Position numbers and translations under genes: made by a program. A stretch of 64,000 bases of DNA from Tabrizicola thermarum (GTDB lineage: Bacteria; Pseudomonadota; Alphaproteobacteria; Rhodobacterales; Rhodobacteraceae), in assembly GCF_003574395.1 (NCBI RefSeq), contig NZ_KZ984534.1, positions 358 to 64,357 on the forward strand, written 5' to 3'. The notes under the pieces are model-generated. The model was not told the origin of the DNA. It saw only the letters and a list, made by a program, of their open reading frames with translations, and made no database searches. Of the stretch, positions 53,314 to 62,194 are shown piece after piece. Each line of letters starts with the position of its first letter. Position 1 is the first letter of the stretch.

Positions 53314-54744
53314 GTGACGGAAAGACGCAAGCGCTTTCTGAACACGCTTTCAGGGCGTTTTCTGATCCTTACGGTCATCTTCGTGATGCTGGCCGAAGTG
53401 CTGATCTTCGTGCCCTCCATCGCGCGGTATCGGGCCGATTTCCTGCTGACCCGGCTCAAGCAGGCCCAGATCGCCGCCCTGACCCAGCTGGCCGCCGATG
53501 ACATGGTCTCGCCCGAACTGGAGGCCGAGCTTCTGAAGAACGCCGAGGTCTTCAACGTCGTCCTGCGCCGCGACGAGGTGCGCCAACTGGTGCTGTCCTC
53601 GCCAGTGCCCGGGGAAATCCACGACTCCTTCGACCTGCGCATGGCGGGTCCCTGGGAACTGATCCGCGACGCCTTTGCCTGTTTGCTTGACCCCGAGAAC
53701 CGGATCGTCCGGGTGATCGGCTACCCGGTCAAGGACGCGGGCACGCTGATCGAGGTGACGATGGAGACCCGACCGCTGCGCGCTGCGATGATCGAATACG
53801 GCCTGCGCATCCTGATCCTCTCGGCGCTGATCTCGGTAGTGACGGCCTTCCTTCTGTTCCTGGCGGTGCAGAGGCTTCTGGTGCTGCCGATCCGCCGCGT
53901 CGTGCGCCACATGCAGACCTATGCCGAAGCGCCCGAGGATGCCCGCCGGGTGATCGCGCCCGAAGCCAATGTCGAAGAATTGCGGATGGCCGAAGAGGCG
54001 CTGCAATCCATGCAGACCCAGCTAACGAACGCCCTGCGGCAGAAGGAGCGGCTCGCCCAGCTTGGCGCCGCTGTCGCCAAGATCAGCCATGACCTGCGCA
54101 ACATCCTGACCACGGCGCAACTCTTTGCCGACCGGATCGAAGGCAGCGCCGACCCGGTCGTCGCGCGCTCGGCCCCGAAGCTGGTCAATTCGATCAGCCG
54201 GGCGGTTTCGCTGTGCGAGGCGACGCTCGCCTTCGGCAAGGCCGAGGAACCTCCGCCGCAACTGCGCCGTCTCAACCTGGCGCAGCTTGTGGGCGAAGTG
54301 GCCGAAGGCGAGGCGCTTGGCGCCGACACCGCCATCACCTGCCTGATCGACGTGCCGCCCGGCATGATGATCCGGGCAGATGGCGAACAGCTCTACCGCG
54401 TGCTGTCGAACCTTGTGCGCAACGCCCGCCAGGCGATCGAGGCGACGGGGCAGCCCGGCACGATCGAGATTTCCGCCGGCGAGGATGAAACCGAATGGTG
54501 GATCCGCATCGGCGACACCGGGCCTGGCCTGCCGCCAAAGGCGCGCGAACACCTTTTCTCGGCCTTCCAGGGCGGCACCCGCAAGGGCGGCACCGGCCTT
54601 GGCCTTGCCATCGCTGCCGAACTTGTGCGGGGTCACGGCGGGCGGTTGGAACTGGCCCGCAGCGACACGGACGGCACCGAATTCGCCATTCACCTGCCGA
54701 AAGGCACAACCGACACGTCCCCGGTGATTTCGCCCTTGCATTGA
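53314..54744 (+). CDS. Sensor histidine kinase
   Basis: A 476-residue two-component sensor. Membrane helices at about 15-35 and 165-185 enclose a periplasmic sensor domain; HAMP-like linker follows; DHp H-box ISHDLRN with H259; then the ATPase with N-box NLVRNARQAI, G1 DTGPGLP and G2 GTGLGLAI. GTG start with AAGGAAGG. No response regulator is in the window next to it, so it is an orphan here. Signal unknown. Confidence 0.9.
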   Translation: MTERRKRFLNTLSGRFLILTVIFVMLAEVLIFVPSIARYRADFLLTRLKQAQIAALTQLAADDMVSPELEAELLKNAEVFNVVLRRDEVRQLVLSSPVPGEIHDSFDLRMAGPWELIRDAFACLLDPENRIVRVIGYPVKDAGTLIEVTMETRPLRAAMIEYGLRILILSALISVVTAFLLFLAVQRLLVLPIRRVVRHMQTYAEAPEDARRVIAPEANVEELRMAEEALQSMQTQLTNALRQKERLAQLGAAVAKISHDLRNILTTAQLFADRIEGSADPVVARSAPKLVNSISRAVSLCEATLAFGKAEEPPPQLRRLNLAQLVGEVAEGEALGADTAITCLIDVPPGMMIRADGEQLYRVLSNLVRNARQAIEATGQPGTIEISAGEDETEWWIRIGDTGPGLPPKAREHLFSAFQGGTRKGGTGLGLAIAAELVRGHGGRLELARSDTDGTEFAIHLPKGTTDTSPVISPLH

Positions 54745-54776
54745 CCGCAAGGCAAGGCTAAATCGCCCGACATTGC

Positions 54777-54853
54777 GGACCCGTAGCTCAGCTGGATAGA
54801 GCATCAGACTACGAATCTGAGGGTCGGGCGTTCGAATCGCTCCGGGTCCGCCA
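54777..54853 (+). tRNA. tRNA-Arg (ACG)
   Basis: A 77-base tRNA with encoded CCA. Acceptor GGACCCG (54777-54783) pairs with CGGGTCC (54843-54849), discriminator G and CCA at the end. D-arm starts TAGCTC at 54784; anticodon loop CTACGAA has ACG at 54811-54813; T-arm contains GTTCGAATC. It reads CGU and, with inosine at position 34, CGC and CGA codons. Confidence 0.97.
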
Positions 54854-55070
54854 TCTTCCCCTACCTGTCCAGACACATCGCTTTGCCGTCTGAAGGTAGG
54901 GACCCGTCAATTCCGTTGCAGAACCATCGCTTGCGTCAGTCAGACGCGCGAACCGACGGGAGCGATGAGCGACCTGTCCCTGGCTGCCCGCCGCGCAAAA
55001 GGTGCAGCTGCGGCGGTCATCCTCGCCGCAGTCGTCTGGCGCCGCCCGCGGCGAGCCATGACGCCGGAGC

Positions 55071-55838
55071 CTAGTGCCCCAGGATCTGGCTCAGGAACAG
55101 CTTGGTCCGGTCGCTCTTCGGGTTGTTGAAGAACTCCTTCGGTTCGTTCTGTTCGACGATCTGGCCCTGGTCCATGAAGATCACCCGGTTCGCCACCGCC
55201 TGGGCAAAGCCCATCTCGTGCGTGACACACAGCATGGTCATCCCCTCCTCGGCCAGCTGGATCATCGTGTCGAGGACCTCCTTGATCATCTCGGGGTCCA
55301 GGGCCGAGGTCGGTTCGTCGAAGAGCATGATCCGCGGCTTCATGCACAAGGACCGCGCGATGGCCACGCGCTGCTGCTGACCGCCCGAGAGCTGGCCGGG
55401 ATACTTGTGCGCCTGTTCGGGGATCTTGACCTTGGTCAGGAAGTGCATCGCCGTCTCCTCCGCCTCTTTCTTCGGAACCTTGCGGACCCAGATCGGCGCC
55501 AGAGTGCAGTTCTCCAGGATGGTCAGATGCGGGAAGAGGTTGAAGTGCTGGAACACCATGCCCACCTCGGACCGGACCTTGTCGATGTTCTTAAGGTCGT
55601 TGGTCAGCTCGGTCCCGTCGACGATGATCTGGCCCTGCTGGTGCTCTTCCAGCCGGTTGATGCAGCGGATCAGCGTCGATTTCCCCGATCCCGACGGCCC
55701 GCAGATCACGATCCTTTCGCCGCGCTGGACCGTCATGTTGATGTCGCGCAACACGTGGAACTGCCCGTACCACTTGTTCATCCCGGTGATCTGGATCGCG
55801 ACTTCGTCCGAGACCTGCATTTTAGCTGCTTCTGCCAT
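55071..55838 (-). CDS. bztD: ABC transporter ATP-binding protein for glutamate/glutamine/aspartate/asparagine
   Basis: ATPase of the polar amino-acid importer, 255 residues. Walker [11 protein letters not shown]-loop [12 protein letters not shown], signature [13 protein letters not shown], Walker [14 protein letters not shown], and H-loop VTHEMGFA. The ending [20 protein letters not shown] matches R. capsulatus BztD as I recall it. Last gene of bztABCD. Confidence 0.96.
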   Translation of the reverse strand: MAEAAKMQVSDEVAIQITGMNKWYGQFHVLRDINMTVQRGERIVICGPSGSGKSTLIRCINRLEEHQQGQIIVDGTELTNDLKNIDKVRSEVGMVFQHFNLFPHLTILENCTLAPIWVRKVPKKEAEETAMHFLTKVKIPEQAHKYPGQLSGGQQQRVAIARSLCMKPRIMLFDEPTSALDPEMIKEVLDTMIQLAEEGMTMLCVTHEMGFAQAVANRVIFMDQGQIVEQNEPKEFFNNPKSDRTKLFLSQILGH

Positions 55839-55847
55839 GATGTGCCC

Positions 55848-57290
55848 TTAGCGATGATCGGTCTTCAGCTTGTCTTCCAGGTATTTCGAATACCGCGACA
55901 TGCTGAAGCAGAAGATGAAGAAGATGGCGCCGACGAAGATGTAGGGCTCCCAGTAGATGCCCTTCCAGTTGATGTCCTGCCTGACCAGGTGGGTGATGCC
56001 CTTCAGGGGTTCGTAAAGCGCCACGATGACGACCAGCGTGGTGTCCTTGAACAGCCCGATGAAGGTCGACACGATGCCCGGGATCGAGATCTTCAGCGCC
56101 TGCGGCAGGATGACAAGCCGCTGCGCCCGCCAGTAGTCCAGCCCCAGCGCATCCGCCGCCTCATACTGCCCGCGCGGCAGCGCCGCCAGCGCGCCGCGCA
56201 GGACCTCGGCCAGATAGGCGGCGGCAAAGAACGTGACCAGGATCAGCACCCGCAGCAGAAGGTCGAAATTGGCCTGCGGAGGCAGGAAGAAGCCCAGCAC
56301 GAAGGCCGCGACGAACAAGAGCGTGATCAGCGGCACGCCGCGGATCGTCTCGATGAAGATGACGCACAGCATCTTGACGATGGGCATGTCCGATTGACGG
56401 CCCAGCGCCAGCAGGATGCCCAGCGGCAGCGAGAAGGTGATGCCCGTGACCCCGATCACGATCGACAGCAGGAACCCGCCGAACTTGTCCGAGGCGATCC
56501 AGAGCAACTGGATCGGGATCGCCGATTGCAGGGCGTCCGCGACCGGCGCATCCACGAACATCCACCAAAGCACCGCCGCCACAAAGCCCGCCCCCGCCGC
56601 CGGGGCAAGCCCGATGACAGGCGAGGCCAGGCGGAAGACCAGGTACAGCACGCCGAACCCCGCCACGGCGACGATGGGCGTCCAGATCGACCCGCCCCAG
56701 AGAAGCCAGAAGCACAGCGCCGGAAAGGCGAGCGTGAACCACAAGAGCTTGCCCGGCTGAACCTGCGCCAGCGCAAGCAGCGCCAGCACGCCCAGGATCG
56801 CCAGCGCAAAGGCCAGGCTCGGCGCCGAGGCAAGATACAGCGTCAGCACAAGGAAAGCCGCGACCACGGCAAGGATGATCGTCAGGTTGCGCTTCTGCCC
56901 GGCGAACAGCACCGGGGCCAGTGCTGCGAACAGCAGGCCGAAGGCCAGAACCGGGCGCCAGCGTTCGTCCACAGGATACTGGTGTCCGAAGATGAAGGCG
57001 CCCCACCAGGGCCGCAGGAAGGCCCAGCAAGCGCCCGTTGCCCCCTCGCCCGCCGAAGCCGTCACGATCTGGCGGCATTCGTTCAGCGATCCCGCATTCC
57101 AGACCGAATGCCAGAACCAAGGAAAGCTGTTCCAGGCGACGAAGGCGATGAAGAGGGTGGCCGCAGCTGTCAGCGTCGAATTCAGCCAGCCCGAGAACAG
57201 ATTCTCGCGCAGCCATTTCAACGTCCCGCTTTCCGACACCGGCGGCGGCATGGCGGGCAGCATTTCGGTACGGGTAAAACCTTGTGCCAT
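55848..57290 (-). CDS. bztC: Amino-acid ABC transporter permease BztC
   Basis: Inner-membrane permease of 480 residues. The N-terminal half has an initial helix (LFIAFVAWNSFPWFW), an extended loop with Cys residues (LNECRQI, TGACWAF), and several extra helices to about 270; the C-terminal half holds the permease domain with the EAA loop YEAADALGLDYWRAQRLVILPQALKISIPG (cited in part: EAADALGL, LPQALK). BztC is unusually large among such permeases. It starts immediately after the bztB stop. Confidence 0.95.
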   Translation of the reverse strand: MAQGFTRTEMLPAMPPPVSESGTLKWLRENLFSGWLNSTLTAAATLFIAFVAWNSFPWFWHSVWNAGSLNECRQIVTASAGEGATGACWAFLRPWWGAFIFGHQYPVDERWRPVLAFGLLFAALAPVLFAGQKRNLTIILAVVAAFLVLTLYLASAPSLAFALAILGVLALLALAQVQPGKLLWFTLAFPALCFWLLWGGSIWTPIVAVAGFGVLYLVFRLASPVIGLAPAAGAGFVAAVLWWMFVDAPVADALQSAIPIQLLWIASDKFGGFLLSIVIGVTGITFSLPLGILLALGRQSDMPIVKMLCVIFIETIRGVPLITLLFVAAFVLGFFLPPQANFDLLLRVLILVTFFAAAYLAEVLRGALAALPRGQYEAADALGLDYWRAQRLVILPQALKISIPGIVSTFIGLFKDTTLVVIVALYEPLKGITHLVRQDINWKGIYWEPYIFVGAIFFIFCFSMSRYSKYLEDKLKTDHR

Positions 57291-57291
57291 C

Positions 57292-58569
57292 TTAACGCGC
57301 CTTCAGCTGGACGGAACGGTTGTACCAGTTCATCACCATCGAGATCGTCAGGCTGATCGACAGGTAGATCGCCATCATCAGGAAGACGCATTCGATCTCG
57401 CGGCCGGTCTGGTTGCGGGTGATGCCGCCCAGCGTTCCGCTGAGGTCGCTGTAGCTGATCGCCACCCCCAGCGAGGTGTTCTTGGTCAGGTTCAGGAACT
57501 GGCTGATCAGGGGCGGGATGATGACGCGCAGCGCCTGCGGCAGGATCACCAGGCTCATCGTGCGGCTCGGCCGCAGGCCCAGCGCAAAGGCCGCCTCGGA
57601 CTGACCCCGGTTGATCGCCTGAATGCCGCCGCGCACGATCTCGGCGATAAAGGCCGCAGTATACAGCGACAGGGCCAAGAGCAGCGCGGTGAAGGCATGG
57701 GCCACCAGAATCCCGCCCTGGAAGTTGAAGCCTTTCAGCTCGGGAACCTCCCAATGCAGGCCAAGCGCGGCCAGCAGAGCGATGATCGGCGCGAACAGCA
57801 CCAGCAGCGATTTCCACCACGTCACCGGGCGGACGCCGGTCGCCTCTTGAATCGCGGTCGCCTGCGCCCGGATGAAGCGATGGGCAAGGACCGACCCGGC
57901 GATGACCAGCACGATCGCCAGGAAGGTCAGGTTCACCGACATGAAGCCCAGGTCGATCGTCCCCAATCCCCGCTCCAGCAGCGGCGCGGGCACGTTGGTG
58001 CCCCGGTTGGTGATCGCCACGGTGTCGAAAAGCGTCATCGACGCGGCCGGAGCTTCTCCTGCCGCCAGCATCTCGTCGGTGACGCGGAAGTCGCGCGGCT
58101 GCGGCATCGTCTCGGTCAGGATGACATAGGACAGCAGCACCCAGAGCAGGAGCGGCACATTGCGGAAGACCTCGACATAGACGGTCATCAGCCGGCTGAC
58201 GAGCCAGTTCTTCGACAGGCGCAGCACGCCGATGAAGACGCCGAGGATCGTCGCCAGGATGCAGCCGCAGATCGCGACGGCCAGAGTGTTGGTCAACCCG
58301 ACCAGAAGCGCGCGGAAATGGACGTTGTCGTTGGTGTACGGGATCAGCGTCTGCGGGATGTCGTAACCCGCGCGCTGCCACAGGAAAGCAAAGGACAGCT
58401 CTTTCCCGCGTGCGTCCAGGTTGCGGTCGACGTTGTAACCCAGCCAGATGATCGCCAGCACGAACAACCCCAACACCACCGCCTGAATGGTGTAAGAGCG
58501 ATACCGCGTGTCGAAGATAAGCATGGACAGCCGAAAGGAATCTTTCGGCGCTTCAGCGGCCATTGCCAT
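57292..58569 (-). CDS. bztB: Amino-acid ABC transporter permease BztB
   Basis: Inner-membrane permease of 425 residues, forming a heterodimer with BztC. First helix IQAVVLGLFVLAIIWLG, a periplasmic insertion (about 175-220, RDFRVTDEMLAAGEA), and the C-terminal EAA loop QSEAAFALGLRPSRTMSLVILPQALRVIIPP (cited in part). Start ATG 58569 has AGGGGGAAG; upstream frame is rejected. Hairpin between bztA and bztB lies 94 bases upstream. Confidence 0.94.
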   Translation of the reverse strand: MAMAAEAPKDSFRLSMLIFDTRYRSYTIQAVVLGLFVLAIIWLGYNVDRNLDARGKELSFAFLWQRAGYDIPQTLIPYTNDNVHFRALLVGLTNTLAVAICGCILATILGVFIGVLRLSKNWLVSRLMTVYVEVFRNVPLLLWVLLSYVILTETMPQPRDFRVTDEMLAAGEAPAASMTLFDTVAITNRGTNVPAPLLERGLGTIDLGFMSVNLTFLAIVLVIAGSVLAHRFIRAQATAIQEATGVRPVTWWKSLLVLFAPIIALLAALGLHWEVPELKGFNFQGGILVAHAFTALLLALSLYTAAFIAEIVRGGIQAINRGQSEAAFALGLRPSRTMSLVILPQALRVIIPPLISQFLNLTKNTSLGVAISYSDLSGTLGGITRNQTGREIECVFLMMAIYLSISLTISMVMNWYNRSVQLKAR

Positions 58570-58662
58570 GGCTTCCCCCTGATATTGCTGCCAGGCGTCC
58601 CCGATGTTTCGGTGGTGGGCGGTCACACCCCGGGCCGGGCAATCTGTCCTGAAAGGCGAAAC

Positions 58663-58686
58663 CGGGGGCGCCGACAGGCGCCCCCG
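58663..58686 (-). other. Intercistronic stem-loop bztA / bztB
   Basis: CGGGGGCGCC (58663-58672) pairs perfectly with GGCGCCCCCG (58677-58686) across a GACA loop, 12 bases after the bztA stop and before bztB. Such stems commonly stabilise the binding-protein mRNA and reduce expression of downstream permease genes; a leaky terminator is also possible. A partial copy of the GGGCAATCTG repeat lies nearby (58636-58652). Confidence 0.75.
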
Positions 58687-58698
58687 ACCAGGTCCGGA

Positions 58699-59715
58699 TC
58701 AACGGAACGGCGGTGCGTACTGCAGGCCGCCTTGCGTCCAGAGCGCGTTCAGGCCGCGCGCCAGGTTGATCGAGGTGCCCTCGCCGATGTTGCGCGCGAA
58801 GATCTCGCCATAGTTGCCGACGGCGGCAATGGCGTTCTTGAAGGCCGCATTGTCCAGACCGAACTTCGCAGCCATGTCGCCCGAGGCGCCGAGCAGACGC
58901 TTCACCTCTTCGTCATTGGTCGACGCCAGGACTTCCTCGATATTGGCCTGGGTGATGCCCTTCTCCTCGGCGATCACCAGCGCATAGTAGGTCCAGCGGA
59001 CCACGTCGCCCCAGTTGTTGTCGCCATGACGGACGACAGGGCCCAGCGGCTCTTTCGAGATGATTTCCGGCAGGATGATGTGGTTTTCGGCATCCGGCAG
59101 GGTCGCGCGGGTCGCGGCCAGGCCCGAGGCGTCGGTGGTGAAGGCGTCGCAGGCCCCGGCGATATACTGCCGCTGCGCCTCGGAGTCGTCAGCCACGTTC
59201 ACCGGCTGGTAGCTGATGTTGTTTTCCTTGAAGAAGTCGGCAAGGTTCAGCTCGGTCGTGGTGCCGGTCTGGATGCAGACGGTAGCACCATCAAGCTCCT
59301 TGGCCGAAGACACGCCCAGGTCCTTCTTCACCATGAAGCCCTGGCCGTCGTAGTAGTTCACCGCGACGAAATCCAGCGCCAGTTCGCTGTCGCGCGACGC
59401 GGTCCAGGTCGAGTTGCGGACCAGAAGGTCAACCTCGCCCGACTGCAGCGCGGTAAAGCGGGTTTCGCCCGTGGTCGGGACGAACTTGACCTTGTTGGCG
59501 TCGCCCAGCACGGCGGCAGCGACGGCGCGGCACAGATCGACGTCGAACCCGCTCCAGTTCCCGTTCGCATCCGGGGCGCCGAAACCGGTCAGGCCGGTGT
59601 TCGACCCGCAGATCAGCTCGCCCCGCGCCTTGACGTCGTCCAGCGTTCCGGCAGCCGCCAGACCCGAGACGAGCGCGGTGGCCGCGAGCGTGCCGAAGAA
59701 TACGGATTTTTCCAT
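58699..59715 (-). CDS. bztA: Periplasmic glutamate/glutamine/aspartate/asparagine-binding protein
   Basis: Solute-binding protein of 338 residues: signal peptide to about residue 22 (VSGLAAA), then the type II periplasmic-binding fold (ICGSNTGLTGFGAPDANGNWSGFDVDLCRAVAAAV cited in part: FDVDLCRAVAAA), with the ligand Arg in VDLLVRNSTWT and GACDAFTTDASGL. Matches BztA/AapJ. First gene of bztABCD; strong GAGG before ATG. Its promoter must lie in 59716-59952; two TTGACC-like -35 candidates are visible, neither with a good -10. Confidence 0.96.
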   Translation of the reverse strand: MEKSVFFGTLAATALVSGLAAAGTLDDVKARGELICGSNTGLTGFGAPDANGNWSGFDVDLCRAVAAAVLGDANKVKFVPTTGETRFTALQSGEVDLLVRNSTWTASRDSELALDFVAVNYYDGQGFMVKKDLGVSSAKELDGATVCIQTGTTTELNLADFFKENNISYQPVNVADDSEAQRQYIAGACDAFTTDASGLAATRATLPDAENHIILPEIISKEPLGPVVRHGDNNWGDVVRWTYYALVIAEEKGITQANIEEVLASTNDEEVKRLLGASGDMAAKFGLDNAAFKNAIAAVGNYGEIFARNIGEGTSINLARGLNALWTQGGLQYAPPFR

Positions 59716-59952
59716 TCTTACCTCTTCCTGAGTGGGTGACCCTTTTGGACGGTCACGTTCTTGTGCAGCGCGATCCTGTCGCGCCGGTGATTTGCAGGCG
59801 CGTCGCCGCGACTACTGCCCCGCAGTTTCGGCGAAAGCGCTTTTGTTGGTCAAGCGGGCTCTGCCGCAATCGGGAAAAATGCCCATTTTCTGCGGGTTAG
59901 AACAGTCGAACAGCCTGATAAACCCGGTCTGCACAGGTTTTGGTCAAAGTTG

Positions 59953-60660
59953 TTACCCGCACAATCCATAGAATCGGTCCGCGTGCCGGAAGGCGGCCTG
60001 CTTGCGAAGCGTGACATCGGCCGCCTCCTCGTCCTCGCCCCATTGCGAAATCTGCCAATCCTCGTCGATCCGCGACAGCCGCCAGGCGTCGTCCACGGTG
60101 ATCCGCCCGCGCACCAGGGCCAGCGCAAGAACCAGCGAGCCCGACATCGCCACCAGGTCGTGAAAGGCCGCAAGCTGGAACGGCGTCATCCGACCGACCA
60201 GTTCATGCAGCGTCGCCAGGCTGGCCGCCGGTTGCTCGACATGCATCACTCCGACCGTCACCCGCAGCGGCGCGTCCAGCACCCCGGCCGCCCAGTCGAG
60301 GATCGGGTCCCAGGCCTCGGATTGCCGCGCCACCAGCTCCTGCGGCCCCTCGGCCCGGTAGCACAGCAGGTCCGAGCCACCATAGGCCGCCAGCATCGCC
60401 GCGACCTCGTCCATCTGCGGCGCGACCTTGTCGATGGCCGAGTTCGCGGTCCGCGTGAAGGGCATCGTCTCGGGGTCGACCTTGCCCAGCTGCGCCTGCC
60501 ATTCCGCCGCCACGGCTTCGGCCAGGGCCAGCGTCGGCAGCACCAGCGGCGCCTTCAACGGCGTCCGCACCGGGCGCGCGTCCAGCTGCACGGTGAACCC
60601 GCCTTCCGTCGCAACGGCGCTGGCCGTGGTCCAGAACCGCCGGGCCGCCCAGACGCTCAT
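59953..60660 (-). CDS. ATP12-type F1-ATPase assembly chaperone
   Basis: A 235-residue ATP12 homologue, which binds F1 alpha subunits during assembly of ATP synthase; the family occurs in mitochondria and alphaproteobacteria. Seen: VQLDARPVRTPLKAPLVLPTLALAEAVAAEW, FTRTANSAIDKV, GGSDLLCYRAEGP and WDPILDW (longer ones cited in part by the reader's search). The ATG overlaps the upstream rluC-like stop (ATGA), so it is coupled. Confidence 0.93.
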   Translation of the reverse strand: MSVWAARRFWTTASAVATEGGFTVQLDARPVRTPLKAPLVLPTLALAEAVAAEWQAQLGKVDPETMPFTRTANSAIDKVAPQMDEVAAMLAAYGGSDLLCYRAEGPQELVARQSEAWDPILDWAAGVLDAPLRVTVGVMHVEQPAASLATLHELVGRMTPFQLAAFHDLVAMSGSLVLALALVRGRITVDDAWRLSRIDEDWQISQWGEDEEAADVTLRKQAAFRHADRFYGLCG

Positions 60661-61700
60661 CTGATCGCCTCGAACGGATCGGCGGGCACGTCATCCTCTT
60701 TCCAGTCCAGAAGCCTCCAGGTCCGCGCCATGTGCTCGGGCAGGGGCGCGGTGAAGGTCAGCAGGACCTTGGTGATCGGATGCTCGATCGTCAGGCTGCG
60801 GGCATGAAGGTGCAGCTTCTTCGACAGGTCCCCGCCCGCCCCCGCGCCCCAGCCATCGCCCAGGTTCTCGGCCTCGGACCCGCCATACTTGCCGTCGCCG
60901 ATGATCGGATGCCCGATCTCGGCCATATGCGCGCGCAGCTGGTGGGTGCGCCCGGTGATCGGCTCCAGCGCCATCCACGACAGACGGGTGCCCAGGAACC
61001 ACAGGGTGAAATAATCGGTCTGCGCGCGCTTGGCGTCGGGGTGATCCGCCATCTTGGCGGGGTGGACGCAGAGCATCTTCTCGCCCTCGCCGCCCCTGCC
61101 CCGGCCCGGAGCCTTCTCCAGCGCGAACTTGATCGACCCCTTGCGCGGATGCGGCACGCCGGCCACCACCGCCCAGTAGATCTTGCGCGCGTTGCGGTGC
61201 CGCAGCGCCTCGCTCAGGGCCCGTGCCACGCGGTCGGTGCGGGCCAGCATCAACACGCCCGAGGTGTCCTTGTCCAGCCGATGCACCAGCTTGGGCTTGT
61301 CCTTGTAGCCGAACTTCAGCGCCTCGCTCAGCCCGTCCACATGCCGGTCGCCCTGCCCCGAGCCCCCCTGCGACGGCAGACCCGCGGGCTTGTTCAGGAC
61401 GATGATGTGCTCGTCCTTCCACAGAACCGCGCCCTGGATCATCCGCGCATCCGCCGCCGACACACCCTGCACCCGCGCCTCGGCCCGGGGGGCCGCAGCG
61501 GGCAGGGGCGGCACCCGCACGGTCTGGCCCGGCATCACCCGGTCCGAGGCCTTCACGCGCCCCGAATCCACCCGGATCTGACCCGTGCGGCACAGCTTCT
61601 CGACCACGACCTGGTTCAGCTGCGGAAAACGGCGACGCAGCCATTTGTCCAGCCGCTGCTCGCCTTCGTCCTCGGTCACTGTCAGCATCTGGACGCTCAT
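60657..61700 (-). CDS. RluA-family pseudouridine synthase (RluC/RluD type)
   Basis: RNA pseudouridine synthase of 347 residues: S4 RNA-binding domain (about 10-65; RLDKWLRRRFPQLNQVVVEKL) and catalytic domain with VLNKPAGLPSQGG and HRLDKDTSGVLMLAR, the catalytic Asp inside HRLDKDTSG, and ITGRTHQLRAHM. Probably modifies 23S rRNA; RluC is likeliest but RluD cannot be excluded. Overlaps crcB upstream and atp12 downstream by ATGA. Confidence 0.92.
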   Translation of the reverse strand: MSVQMLTVTEDEGEQRLDKWLRRRFPQLNQVVVEKLCRTGQIRVDSGRVKASDRVMPGQTVRVPPLPAAAPRAEARVQGVSAADARMIQGAVLWKDEHIIVLNKPAGLPSQGGSGQGDRHVDGLSEALKFGYKDKPKLVHRLDKDTSGVLMLARTDRVARALSEALRHRNARKIYWAVVAGVPHPRKGSIKFALEKAPGRGRGGEGEKMLCVHPAKMADHPDAKRAQTDYFTLWFLGTRLSWMALEPITGRTHQLRAHMAEIGHPIIGDGKYGGSEAENLGDGWGAGAGGDLSKKLHLHARSLTIEHPITKVLLTFTAPLPEHMARTWRLLDWKEDDVPADPFEAIR

Positions 61701-62071
61701 GTCAGAGCCCTCGCCACGCTCAGCCCGGCAACGATCGCCGTCAGCGACAGGATGACAGACACCCCGACATAGGCGACCGCAAGCTCGTGCTGGCCGCGCT
61801 CCCACAGGGTCAGCGTGTCCAGCGAAAAGGCCGAGAAGGTGGTGAACCCGCCCAGGACCCCGGTCATCAGGAAGGGCGCATAGGCCGTGCCGCCCTTCTT
61901 TGCCAGAACCACGACGATGACCCCCATGACGAACGAGCCGACGACATTGACGATCACCGTGGCATAGGGAAAGCCCGGCCCGATCCAGCGCATCACACCG
62001 ACATTGGCAAGATAGCGCAGGGATGCACCGATCGCGCCCCCAAGGGCGACCTGAAGAAGGGTCTGGAACAT
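61697..62071 (-). CDS. crcB: Fluoride efflux channel CrcB/Fluc
   Basis: A 124-residue dual-topology membrane channel with four helices, exporting fluoride. Seen: GGAIGASLRYLANVG, PYATVIVNVVGSFVMG with the conserved Asn, and GGFTTFSAFSLDT, the fluoride-coordinating Phe/Ser segment. AAAGGGGGG precedes ATG 62071. First gene of crcB-rluC-atp12; no fluoride riboswitch was recognised upstream. Confidence 0.93.
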   Translation of the reverse strand: MFQTLLQVALGGAIGASLRYLANVGVMRWIGPGFPYATVIVNVVGSFVMGVIVVVLAKKGGTAYAPFLMTGVLGGFTTFSAFSLDTLTLWERGQHELAVAYVGVSVILSLTAIVAGLSVARALT

Positions 62072-62143
62072 GCGCCCCCCTTTGCGGCGGTGCGGGCGGA
62101 ATGTCAATGTTCGCAGGAATTGCACCGGAACTTTCGAAAATTC

Positions 62144-62190
62144 CGTCCCGGAGCCTTTGCAGGCTCCGGGACGATTTCTTCGAAGAAATC
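62144..62190 (-). terminator. Tandem double hairpin downstream of rarA
   Basis: A perfect 13-base stem CGTCCCGGAGCCT / AGGCTCCGGGACG (62144-62156 with 62161-62173, 4-base loop) followed by the palindrome GATTTCTTCGAAGAAATC (62173-62190). Located between the rarA stop and crcB start, both minus strand, so it likely terminates the deg-rarA transcript. It is the fourth example of a double-hairpin 3' end in the window. Confidence 0.75.
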
Positions 62191-62194
62191 GGCG

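Noticed and set aside
54854-55070. Possible small ORF after tRNA-Arg (ATG near 54965) and possible integration site at the tRNA 3' end
   Set aside because: The frame runs on antisense into bztD, and no integrase or direct repeat of the tRNA 3' end is visible in the window.
61697-62143. Fluoride riboswitch ahead of crcB
   Set aside because: Only about 70 bases separate the rarA hairpins from the ribosome site, and no fluoride-motif pairing was recognised.
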